Of a DNA stretch of 64,000 nt, positions 20,874 through 29,441 are shown piece by piece. This stretch comes from an uncultured SAR86 cluster bacterium. Lineage in GTDB: Bacteria; Pseudomonadota; Gammaproteobacteria; Magnimaribacterales; D2472. Position 1 is the stretch's first letter. The number at the start of each line of letters is the position of its first letter. The notes beneath the pieces were generated by a model, which worked only from the letters and a program-made list of their open reading frames with translations, was not told the DNA's origin and made no database searches. A program made the translations under genes and the position numbers. Location: NCBI GenBank assembly GCA_902624425.1, contig CACNXK010000005.1:1-64000 (forward strand), read 5' to 3'.

Positions 20874-21825
20874 ATCTTCCAAGATTATCAATTTTTACCA
20901 ATTGCATACTCATATCAGAGCAAGTATTTTGTGAATATCGAATATTTGCAAACTTACCTTCTATTATCTGAGAATTACCATTATTTTTTTGAATTGCAGA
21001 AATAATAATTAGATCTTGCAAAAACGATAGTTTTGATAATTCATCTAGATTGGTTGAATCATTTCTTATAAAAGAATTGGGAACTGTCAGAATGACATCA
21101 GAAAAGTCTAGCAGTTTCTTTCTATCCTCAATTTTAGTCACCGATTGAGAAGATGCATAGATTTCTTTATCAAGAATATAGTTAAACTTAAGTGAAGGAA
21201 CAAAATTCTTTGATTGATCATATTCAGCAATGATATAAATTCTCTCGAAATCTTTTCTTGGTCGAGGTACAAAGTTCAGATCTTCTTCCTGGATTAATCT
21301 ACTGATTAAATTAGATCTACTATAACTGCCTGATAACTCAAATACTTCTTTAACAAGATCATCATAATTGCTATCAAGCTTAAAAATCCTAACACCAGGA
21401 TAGTTCTTTTGAATGACTTCTGCTTGATAACTAAAATTTTCATTATAGAAAACAAAAACGCCTTCATTTCTTTGGAGTTCAAATAAATATTTCTTTGTAA
21501 TCTCCTCTAAATAAGTATTTGCTGTTTTACAAAAGTATTCAAATTTCTGATCAAGAAAATTGTTGGATATAAAGAGGGTTTCATTATCTATTTTATCAAC
21601 AAAACTAATTTTTATTCTTGAATCAAGGGAAACAATTGATTTAATGACAAGTTTTTTAACATTCTCATTAGCATTAATTTTTATTTCAACATTACCAATA
21701 TCACTAAGCAAATCATTAAGCTGATCTTCTTCTGATACATCAACTAATTGCGTTGAAGAGCAGCTAAGAAAAAATAAGCAAATACAGCTTATAATTAATA
21801 AATTGTTGAGATTTTTAGGTTTCAC
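20860..21825 (-). CDS. LpoA/LppC-family penicillin-binding protein activator lipoprotein, short (321 aa)
   Basis: Lipobox FFLSCSS; VFVFYNENFSYQAEVIQKNYPGVRIFKL; divergent from rsmI as in gammaproteobacteria. Confidence 0.72.
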   Translation of the reverse strand: MKPKNLNNLLIISCICLFFLSCSSTQLVDVSEEDQLNDLLSDIGNVEIKINANENVKKLVIKSIVSLDSRIKISFVDKIDNETLFISNNFLDQKFEYFCKTANTYLEEITKKYLFELQRNEGVFVFYNENFSYQAEVIQKNYPGVRIFKLDSNYDDLVKEVFELSGSYSRSNLISRLIQEEDLNFVPRPRKDFERIYIIAEYDQSKNFVPSLKFNYILDKEIYASSQSVTKIEDRKKLLDFSDVILTVPNSFIRNDSTNLDELSKLSFLQDLIIISAIQKNNGNSQIIEGKFANIRYSQNTCSDMSMQLVKIDNLGRFNLL

Positions 21826-21827
21826 TT

Positions 21828-22643
21828 ATGATTTATTTAGTTTGCACTCCAATAGGTAATTTAAATGATATTTCTCTAAGGTCAATAGAAATACTTAATA
21901 GCAGCGATCTCATATATGCTGAAGACACTAGAAGAGCAAAAAAAATTTTTGATAAGTTTAAAATTAAGAAGAAAAGCTTCTCTTTCAATGATCATAATGA
22001 GGGAGTTAAAACAAAACATATTATCCAGGAGGCAAAAGCAGGAAAAACAATATCTGTGATCTCGGATGCTGGCGCTCCACTCATATCTGATCCCGGACAC
22101 TTGCTAGTTTCTGAGTGCATTAGAGAAAATATTGAATTTTCTGTTATTCCAGGCCCATCTTCAGTTATAAATTCATTATTATTGTCAGGACTTAGGACAG
22201 ATAAGTTTATGTTTTTTGGATTTATTCCAAGGAAAGATTCTGAAAGAAAAAAACTTTTCAAGAAAAATTTAAGAAATGATTCAACAATGGTTTTTTTTGA
22301 GTCTCCTAAAAGACTAATCAAAACATTATCAGTAATGAAAGAGACTTTTTTACCATCTAGACAAGTTGTCATTTGTAGAGAAATGACAAAATTACATGAA
22401 GAAGTAATCAGGGGCTCAATTGCAGAAATTCTTAAAAAAGTTTCTACTCTGGGCATTAAGGGGGAGGTGTGTCTATTAGTTGAGGGAGAAAAAGATATTG
22501 ATAATTCTCAAGTAAATTTAAATGAAGACATAAAAAAAGTAGTATTGCAAAAGTTGTCACCTAGTGAAGCAGCAAAGCTTTTGAGTTTAATTACTAAACA
22601 AAATAAAAGAGAACTTTATAAGTGGCTTACTGAAAAAAGTTGA
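21828..22643 (+). CDS. rsmI: 16S rRNA (cytidine(1402)-2'-O)-methyltransferase
   Basis: VCTPIGNLNDISLRSIEIL, AEDTRRAKKI, SDAGAPLISDPGHLLV. Confidence 0.96.
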   Translation: MIYLVCTPIGNLNDISLRSIEILNSSDLIYAEDTRRAKKIFDKFKIKKKSFSFNDHNEGVKTKHIIQEAKAGKTISVISDAGAPLISDPGHLLVSECIRENIEFSVIPGPSSVINSLLLSGLRTDKFMFFGFIPRKDSERKKLFKKNLRNDSTMVFFESPKRLIKTLSVMKETFLPSRQVVICREMTKLHEEVIRGSIAEILKKVSTLGIKGEVCLLVEGEKDIDNSQVNLNEDIKKVVLQKLSPSEAAKLLSLITKQNKRELYKWLTEKS

Positions 22644-22673
22644 AGAAAAGTTTTTTTTACATAAAATGTAATC

Positions 22674-22994
22674 GAGTTGGTCGGATGATCGCTGGAAATC
22701 CAGAGGAAAGTCCGGACTTCGTGAGCAAAGCGCCAGGTAACTCCTGGGAGACGTGAGTCTACGGAAAGTGCAGCAGAAAATATACCGCCTTAGGGTAAGG
22801 GTGAAAAGGTAGGGTAAGAGCTTACCGCATAAATGGTAACATTTATGGCATTGCAAACCCCGCTTGAAGCAAGACCAAATAGAAGCTCAATAGGAATGCT
22901 CATCCTGAGCTTGGGTAGGTCGCTAGAGTATTATGGCAACATAATATCGAGATAGATGATCATCTTGAACAGAATCCGGCTTATAGACCAACTC
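22674..22994 (+). ncRNA. rnpB: RNase P RNA (type A)
   Basis: Conserved GAGGAAAGTCCGGACT, CAGGTAACTCCTGG, GGGTAAGGGTGAAAAGG, ACAGAATCCGGCTTA; ends pair GAGTTGGTC/GACCAACTC. Confidence 0.96.
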
Positions 22995-23007
22995 ATATCT
23001 TTATAAA

Positions 23008-23044
23008 AAAGTGTTATAAAGTGCGTTAAAAGTATTGTAAAGTG
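23008..23044 (+). promoter_or_regulatory. Tandem AAAGTG-type repeats (putative MraZ boxes)
   Basis: AAAGTG at 23008, 23018, 23039 and AAAGTA at 23029; 10-11 bp spacing, just upstream of mraZ. Confidence 0.65.
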
Positions 23045-23055
23045 TGTAAATACTT

Positions 23056-23061
23056 TATAAT
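23056..23061 (+). promoter_or_regulatory. Putative -10 element TATAAT upstream of mraZ
   Basis: Exact TATAAT 5 nt before the first candidate ATG at 23067. Confidence 0.45.
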
Positions 23062-23066
23062 ATGTA

Positions 23067-23537
23067 ATGATGTTTGGCTTTAATAACATTTCCATAGATA
23101 AAAAGAGCAGGTTTTCATTTCCTGCCAAATACAGAGATGCCTTTATTGATTCAAATGAAAGCCAGATAGTAATTACCAAAGACCCGCAATATCCAGCACT
23201 TAAAGTCTATCTAGGAACTGAATGGGTCTTAATTTCCGAAAAGTTATCTTCTTTACAAGGGCTAGATCCTGTAGTGAGAAATCTTCAATGGACAATTCTT
23301 GGTAATGCTAGTGTTTGTGACTTTGAACCCAAAGGAAGGATGCAAGTTTTAATTCCTTCTGACCTCAAAAGATATGCACAAATAGAGGATGCAAACAGAA
23401 TATGTTTGATTGGAATGGGTAATAAGTTTGAAATTTGGAATCAAGAAAATTGGGAGCAAAGACAGACTGGAGGAAGTCTTGCAACAGAGATCCTAGATAT
23501 AGTTCTTCCAGAATCAATTAAAGATATGAGCTTTTAG
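23067..23537 (+). CDS. mraZ: Transcriptional regulator MraZ
   Basis: SIDKKSRFSFPAKYRDAF and second SpoVT/AbrB-like repeat DFEPKGRMQVLIPSDLKRYA. Confidence 0.95.
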   Translation: MMFGFNNISIDKKSRFSFPAKYRDAFIDSNESQIVITKDPQYPALKVYLGTEWVLISEKLSSLQGLDPVVRNLQWTILGNASVCDFEPKGRMQVLIPSDLKRYAQIEDANRICLIGMGNKFEIWNQENWEQRQTGGSLATEILDIVLPESIKDMSF

Positions 23538-23547
23538 GGGAGATGAA

Positions 23548-24669
23548 ATGAATTGGGAAGTTGTAAATGATATCGATCAAGCAAAAATAAAAGTTATTGG
23601 GGTGGGTGGTGCCGGAGGCAATGCAGTGATCCACATGATGAATCACAAAATCCAAGGTGTTGAATTTATATGCGCTAATACAGATTCACAAGCCTTAGAG
23701 AATGCTAAGGGCGCCACTATTTTAAAACTTGGTGGTGGAATGACTAAAGGACTTGGGGCAGGAGCAAACCCCGAAGTTGGAAGGCAAGCTGCAGAAAGAG
23801 ATCGAGAGGCTATAGAACAACTTCTTCATGGTTCAGATATGATATTTATAACTGCTGGAATGGGTGGTGGAACTGGCACTGGAGCTGCTCCCGTAATTGC
23901 ATCAATAGCAAAAGAACTAGGTGCTCTAACTGTTGCGGTGGTAACAAAGCCATTTAAATTTGAAGGTAAGCCCAGAATGAGCTCTGCTGAGAAAGGTTTA
24001 GCTGCTTTAGTTGAAGAAGTTGACAGTCTGATAACGATTCCCAATCAGAAATTAATAGATGTTCTTGGAGCAAATACACCGATTCCAGAGGCTTTTGCAC
24101 AAGCAGATGATGTTTTAAAGGGAGCTGTTCAAGGTATTTCAGATATCATTATGAAACCAGGACTCATCAATGTTGACTATGCTGATGTCAAAACAGTTAT
24201 GTCAGAAAAAGGAATAGCAATGATGGGTACTGGAAGATCAAACACAAAAGATCGTGGAAGAGATGCAGCAGAGTTAGCTGTAGGAAGTGAGCTGCTTGAA
24301 GATATAAACCTTAAGGATGCTAGAGGCGTTCTTGTAAATATTTCTGCCAAAGATCCAACGATGGGAGATTTTACTGAGGTAAGTGAAGTTGTTGAGGAGT
24401 TTACTGCCGATGATGCAACATGCATCTATGGGCTCGTAATTGACCCTTCTCTTAAAGATGAGCTCATGGTTACAATTGTAGCAACTGGAGTTAACCAAAA
24501 ATCTCCAAAGCTGGCTATCGATAACAAGCCACGAGCATCTATCAAACTTTCACCTGTTGGATTAGATAAAGATCTTACAAATAAAGAAGTTCAACAAGTT
24601 GGTACATCGTCTGCAGAGGCAATTGATTTCCTCGATGTACCAACTTTTATGAGAAAGCAAGTAGACTAA
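23548..24669 (+). CDS. ftsZ: Cell division GTPase FtsZ
   Basis: IKVIGVGGAGGNAV, GMGGGTGTGAAPVIA, C-terminal peptide DFLDVPTFMRKQVD. Confidence 0.98.
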   Translation: MNWEVVNDIDQAKIKVIGVGGAGGNAVIHMMNHKIQGVEFICANTDSQALENAKGATILKLGGGMTKGLGAGANPEVGRQAAERDREAIEQLLHGSDMIFITAGMGGGTGTGAAPVIASIAKELGALTVAVVTKPFKFEGKPRMSSAEKGLAALVEEVDSLITIPNQKLIDVLGANTPIPEAFAQADDVLKGAVQGISDIIMKPGLINVDYADVKTVMSEKGIAMMGTGRSNTKDRGRDAAELAVGSELLEDINLKDARGVLVNISAKDPTMGDFTEVSEVVEEFTADDATCIYGLVIDPSLKDELMVTIVATGVNQKSPKLAIDNKPRASIKLSPVGLDKDLTNKEVQQVGTSSAEAIDFLDVPTFMRKQVD

Positions 24670-24672
24670 AAA

Positions 24673-25569
24673 ATGCTTCATTCTCCAGTATTGCTGGAAG
24701 AATCAATTGATTATTTAATCACAAATACTTCCGGAAAATATATTGATGCAACCTTTGGGCGAGGGGGGCATTCCAAAAAGATATTAGAATCTATTTCTAA
24801 AGATGGAAGGCTGCTTGCCATTGATAAAGATTTAGAAGCTATTAGATTTGCTCAGAAAAATTTTAAAGAAAAAAATTTTTCTATTAAACATGCAGGCTTT
24901 GAGAATTTAGATATGTTATGCCCTTCTGAAGAAGCTGATGGCATCTTATTTGATTTTGGGCTTTGCTCAACTCACTACGATGACTCATCAAGAGGCTTTA
25001 GTTTTAATGAAGCTGGACCACTTGATATGCGAATTGATACTACGCAATCAAAAAAACTAGAGGATTTATTTCAAGACATAGATGCTCAGACTCTTGCAAA
25101 TATTATTTTTAAATATGGAGAAGAGAAAGAAGCAAGAAAAATTTCAGGAGCAATTATTGATTCATATAAGAGAGGAAAAATTTTAAATACTCTAGATTTA
25201 GCTGAAATCATTAAAAAAACTAAAACGCAATCACCAAAAAAAATTCATCCTGCAACCAAAACTTTTCAGGCTTTGAGGATTTTTTTAAATGATGAAATTA
25301 ATAATTTAGAAATCGGACTTAGAAAATCAAAAGATTTGATAAAAACTGGTGGAAGAGTAGTTTGCATAAGCTTTCATTCCCTTGAGGATAGATCAGTAAA
25401 ACAAACATTTGCTCCAAAGAAGATTAGTTATCCAAAAGAAATACCTCTGAACAATAGAGTTATAAAAGATTTTAAAATAGTAGCAAAAAAAATTAGGCCA
25501 AGTATTGATGAGCTTCAAAGAAATAAAAGATCTAGAAGTGCAATTATGAGAGTTTTTGAGAAAATATAG
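24673..25569 (+). CDS. rsmH: 16S rRNA (cytosine(1402)-N4)-methyltransferase
   Basis: YIDATFGRGGHSKKIL, DGILFDFGLCSTHYD, FHSLEDRSVKQTF. Confidence 0.97.
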   Translation: MLHSPVLLEESIDYLITNTSGKYIDATFGRGGHSKKILESISKDGRLLAIDKDLEAIRFAQKNFKEKNFSIKHAGFENLDMLCPSEEADGILFDFGLCSTHYDDSSRGFSFNEAGPLDMRIDTTQSKKLEDLFQDIDAQTLANIIFKYGEEKEARKISGAIIDSYKRGKILNTLDLAEIIKKTKTQSPKKIHPATKTFQALRIFLNDEINNLEIGLRKSKDLIKTGGRVVCISFHSLEDRSVKQTFAPKKISYPKEIPLNNRVIKDFKIVAKKIRPSIDELQRNKRSRSAIMRVFEKI

Positions 25570-25829
25570 TGAAAAATTATTTCTTGCCAATAATTTTTTT
25601 TCAATTGGTAATAATTACATATTTATCTTTTATTCTTGTTGATGTCAGATGGGAAATTAGATCAAGCTTCAAGGTGCAAGAAGCGCTTGTTGCACAAAAT
25701 CAAGAATTAGAAAATCTCTATTACCAACTTTTAACAGAGGAATTCTTCCTTAACTCTCCCGCGAGGATTGAAAAAAAGGCTAAAGAGGATCTTGGGATGA
25801 TAAAAGTGAGGCCAAAGAAAGTGAAATGA
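25569..25829 (+). CDS. ftsL: Cell division protein FtsL (GTG start)
   Basis: Small bitopic protein between rsmH and ftsI, LNSPARIEKKAKEDLGMI. Confidence 0.85.
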   Translation: MKNYFLPIIFFQLVIITYLSFILVDVRWEIRSSFKVQEALVAQNQELENLYYQLLTEEFFLNSPARIEKKAKEDLGMIKVRPKKVK

Positions 25830-27439
25830 ATATTTACTATAAAAATTGGAGGCTTTTTTTAATTTTTTTATTTCTTTTCTTTTCAATATTATCAATCTTG
25901 GTGAGAATAATTTATGTTCAAGTTGAGCAAGGTAATTTTCTTCTTCAAAAAGGGAATAATCAGAACAGTTCAGAAAGGATTATAGAATTCAAGCGTGGAT
26001 CGATCTTTGATAAAAATGGCATTCCTTTGGCAATAAGTATCACAGGCTTTGATTTATTTGCATTGAGTGGTTTAAAGCAAGATGATTTTTTAAGAATCCA
26101 AAACATTATCAATCTTGAAGGCTTGAAATATGAAAACTTTGATAAAAAATCACTCATTAAGAAGTCATTATCTTTTGATGAGATGCGAAAGATTAGATCT
26201 CTTAAAATAGATAGATTGGAGCTTGAAAAAAATTATAAACGTCATTATCCCCTTGGAGAGCAAGTTGCTCCTTTAGTAGGATTTTCTGGAAAAGATGGAT
26301 ATGGTTTAGAGGGCCTGGAAAAAAGCTATAACGCAATCTTAACTGGAAAACCTCTCAGAGAAAAAGTTCTTAAAGATGGAGCTAGAAGCGCTATAGAAAG
26401 ACTAGAAATCTTAGAATTTGGTGAGAAATCAAAGGATATTTATCTTACGATAGACAGCAATATTCAATATATTGCATATAAGTATCTCGTTGAAGCAATA
26501 AAAAATAATGATGGCACCGCTGGGACAGTTATTATCCTAGATAATTCTGCAAAAGAAGTATTAGCACTTGCCAGCTATCCTTCTTATAACCCAAACAATC
26601 CTATGAGAAGCATAAAAAAGAATAGGGCATTTTTGGAAAGTTATGAGCCAGGATCAATTGTTAAGCCTCTAGCTCTAGCAGGAGCTATTGAAAATAATCT
26701 TATTGATATCGATACTGAGATGGAGCTACCAATTAAAATTGATATAGGTGGCAATATAATTAATGACAGAAAAAAGTATGGAAAACTAAAGGCATTTGAA
26801 GTTATCAAAGAATCAAGTCAAGTAGGTGCAACCCAAATTTCATTTCTCTTGGGAGCAGATAGATTGATTGAAAATTATAAAAAATTTGGGTTTTCAAAAC
26901 CCGTGAATATTAATTTTCCATCAACCTCATTCGGAGAAATTAATACAAGAGATGAAATTTCTGACATTGAGATAGCAACACTTGGTTATGGTTATGGATT
27001 AACTGCTACCCCATTTCAAATATCTCAAGCATATGCAATCTTTGCGAATCATGGCTTTTACTATGATTTCAGAATAATAAAAGATGATGAGTATCCAATA
27101 TTTTCTGAGCAAGTAATTAGCGAATCAACTGCCAAAAATATTTTATTTGCAATGACAGAAGTTGTTGAAAATGGAACAGGAATTCTAGCTAAGTCAGAAA
27201 ATTATGATGTTAGTGGTAAAACTGGAACAACAGAAAAGCTTAGAGATGGCAATTATAAAAGCTCATCATACACTGCTTCTTTTATTGGTATAGGTCCCAA
27301 TCCATCCAATAATTTAACAATATTTGTAAATATTGATGGTCTTGGATCTCAGAAATACTCAGGTGGATCTGTTGCAGCTCCGCTATTTAAAAATATTTCA
27401 AATGATGTTTTCGCTTATATGGGATATTTTAATAAATGA
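25826..27439 (+). CDS. ftsI: Peptidoglycan transpeptidase FtsI (PBP3)
   Basis: RGSIFDKNGIPLA, SxxK in YEPGSIVKPLALAGA, KTGTTEK. Confidence 0.97.
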   Translation: MNIYYKNWRLFLIFLFLFFSILSILVRIIYVQVEQGNFLLQKGNNQNSSERIIEFKRGSIFDKNGIPLAISITGFDLFALSGLKQDDFLRIQNIINLEGLKYENFDKKSLIKKSLSFDEMRKIRSLKIDRLELEKNYKRHYPLGEQVAPLVGFSGKDGYGLEGLEKSYNAILTGKPLREKVLKDGARSAIERLEILEFGEKSKDIYLTIDSNIQYIAYKYLVEAIKNNDGTAGTVIILDNSAKEVLALASYPSYNPNNPMRSIKKNRAFLESYEPGSIVKPLALAGAIENNLIDIDTEMELPIKIDIGGNIINDRKKYGKLKAFEVIKESSQVGATQISFLLGADRLIENYKKFGFSKPVNINFPSTSFGEINTRDEISDIEIATLGYGYGLTATPFQISQAYAIFANHGFYYDFRIIKDDEYPIFSEQVISESTAKNILFAMTEVVENGTGILAKSENYDVSGKTGTTEKLRDGNYKSSSYTASFIGIGPNPSNNLTIFVNIDGLGSQKYSGGSVAAPLFKNISNDVFAYMGYFNK

Positions 27440-28860
27440 AAACTTTAAGAGACTTAAATGTCAACCTCAATGAAGATATTCCCATATCAGGATTATCTTG
27501 CTCATCAAAATTAATTGAAAAAAACCACTGCTTTATCGCACTTCAAGGCTTGAAATCACATGGTCTAGATTTCATTGATGAAGCGATTGCTAATGGAGCA
27601 AGCTGCATCTTACATAACAAAAGCAATTATGATCAAAAGCAAAAGGTACCTTGTTTTTATATTAAAAATTTACATGAGAGACAAAAAGATATACTTCTCA
27701 ACTTTTACAACATTTGTGAAGAGAACTTAAAGTTTCTGATGTTCACTGGAACAAATGGAAAGACTTCAACAGCACATTTTACTTACCAAATTCTTCAAAG
27801 AGCAAATAAAGATGCAATTCTTGTAGGAACATTGGGAATTGAAAGCAGAACAAGTTTTCAAGAAACAAATACAACTACTCCTAACCTATTTGAGCTATTT
27901 GAATTTATTTCCAAAGAAACATATTTAAATGATCTCTATATTTGTATTGAAGCTTCTTCCCATGGTCTAGAGCAAAATAGATTGATTGGTTTGGGGGTGG
28001 AAACAAGAGCTATCCTAAATATTGAAAAAGATCATTTAGATTTCCATAAAAACATCGAAAGCTATGTTGCTTCAAAACTTAAGATTTTAAATTTTCCTTC
28101 ACAAAACAAAATTATTTTGAATGGAGATTGTGAGACCTCTTCTTCACTAATAAGTAATCAATTAAGAGATCATGATAAATGCATTATAAGTAACACAGAT
28201 AGAAGAGCGGATTACTTTTTTTCAATCGTAAAAATTGATAAATCAAGCAGTATGTTTAAATTAACAATTGATAGAGAATGCATAGATTTAAAAGTAAATT
28301 TTTTCCAAAAATATAATATCTATAACTTAATATTTGCAATAGCAGCCACAAACCAGATTGAAAAAAATACTTTTTTGAAAAAAGACATTATCGAATCACT
28401 TATTCTTCCAAAGGGAAGGGCAAAAATGATCACAAAGAAAAAGAAAAATATTTTAGTTGATTATGCTCATAATTTAGGTGGCATGAAAGCTGTTATTAAA
28501 TCGGTCTCAAATATTTATGAAAATTTAGTTATCGTTTATGGTTGTGGAGGAGAAAGAGATAATTCTGATAGAGAAAGGATGATGCAATTTGCTTCTAATA
28601 ATTCAAGAAAAGTTATATTTACTTCTGATAACAGCAAAAGTGAGAGTTTCCAGTCAATTTTGGATGATTCTAAAAAAGATCACGAGTATAGTAATTTAAT
28701 TGTTGAACCAGATAGGAAGCAGGCAATAAAACTTGGTTTGGAGTTAATTAAAGAAAATGAAATCTTATTAATTCTTGGAAAAGGACACGAAGAATTTCAA
28801 GAAATAAAAGGAACTAAAATACCTTTTAATGATCAAAAGGTAGTGGAGCAAATTTTATGA
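27436..28860 (+). CDS. murE: UDP-MurNAc-L-Ala-D-Glu:mDAP ligase
   Basis: P-loop FTGTNGKTSTAHF; VDYAHNLGGMKAVI; dcw position. Confidence 0.93.
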   Translation: MKTLRDLNVNLNEDIPISGLSCSSKLIEKNHCFIALQGLKSHGLDFIDEAIANGASCILHNKSNYDQKQKVPCFYIKNLHERQKDILLNFYNICEENLKFLMFTGTNGKTSTAHFTYQILQRANKDAILVGTLGIESRTSFQETNTTTPNLFELFEFISKETYLNDLYICIEASSHGLEQNRLIGLGVETRAILNIEKDHLDFHKNIESYVASKLKILNFPSQNKIILNGDCETSSSLISNQLRDHDKCIISNTDRRADYFFSIVKIDKSSSMFKLTIDRECIDLKVNFFQKYNIYNLIFAIAATNQIEKNTFLKKDIIESLILPKGRAKMITKKKKNILVDYAHNLGGMKAVIKSVSNIYENLVIVYGCGGERDNSDRERMMQFASNNSRKVIFTSDNSKSESFQSILDDSKKDHEYSNLIVEPDRKQAIKLGLELIKENEILLILGKGHEEFQEIKGTKIPFNDQKVVEQIL

Positions 28861-29441
28861 AATATTTTATATTTTTTCTGATATCTTTCTCAACATTCTC
28901 CTTTTCTGAGAAAAAAATTATCTGTGAGCTGGATGGATCATTTTCTGTAACCTATAGGGATATTTCAAAAACAGTTATATCGGAAGGCTTAGATTTTTTT
29001 AAGAACTTAGCAACTCAGACTCAACAATCTATTTTTCTTATTAACAAAGCAAAAACAAACTTTGATAAAGATGATTGGCAAAAAGAGTCTTTGCAAGTTG
29101 TTCAGTATTGGGAAATCGATGATAGTGATAATCTTCTTAAGCTTAATTATACTTTTGATCCATCACCAATTTGGATAAATCCAAAAGCTAACTGGAGCAA
29201 AAAGATTACAGAAAACGGAATTGAAGTAATATCATCAATGAGTTTGGGGGATGAGCATCCGCTATTTGAGAACTATACGGTTGAATATTATGGTATTTCG
29301 AATTCAATAAATTGGTATACAGGTAAAGGAAGAATTTTTGGTGATATTTGGCTTAAGAGTAAAGATGGTGGAAAAAATAAAAATCCTAAACTAGAAATCC
29401 TAGCAAAAGGCAATTGCTCAAGGAAAGAAAGAAAATTTTAA
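28857..29441 (+). CDS. Uncharacterised secreted protein encoded between murE and murF
   Basis: N-terminal signal peptide-like MKYFIFFLISFSTFSFS; no family recognised. Confidence 0.75.
   Translation: MKYFIFFLISFSTFSFSEKKIICELDGSFSVTYRDISKTVISEGLDFFKNLATQTQQSIFLINKAKTNFDKDDWQKESLQVVQYWEIDDSDNLLKLNYTFDPSPIWINPKANWSKKITENGIEVISSMSLGDEHPLFENYTVEYYGISNSINWYTGKGRIFGDIWLKSKDGGKNKNPKLEILAKGNCSRKERKF

Noticed and set aside
21992-22456. 154-aa minus-strand ORF inside rsmI
   Set aside because: Antisense to a confident coding gene; no independent support.
22587-22856. 89-aa minus-strand ORF
   Set aside because: Overlaps rnpB; RNase P RNA signatures explain the sequence.
23008-23044. Possible CRISPR-like or tandem repeat array
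   Set aside because: Units are only about 10 bp with no spacers; better explained as MraZ-type operator repeats.
28860-29441. Considered whether the 194-aa ORF is a decayed part of murE or murF
   Set aside because: Both neighbours are full length with complete motifs, and the ORF has its own signal peptide-like start.
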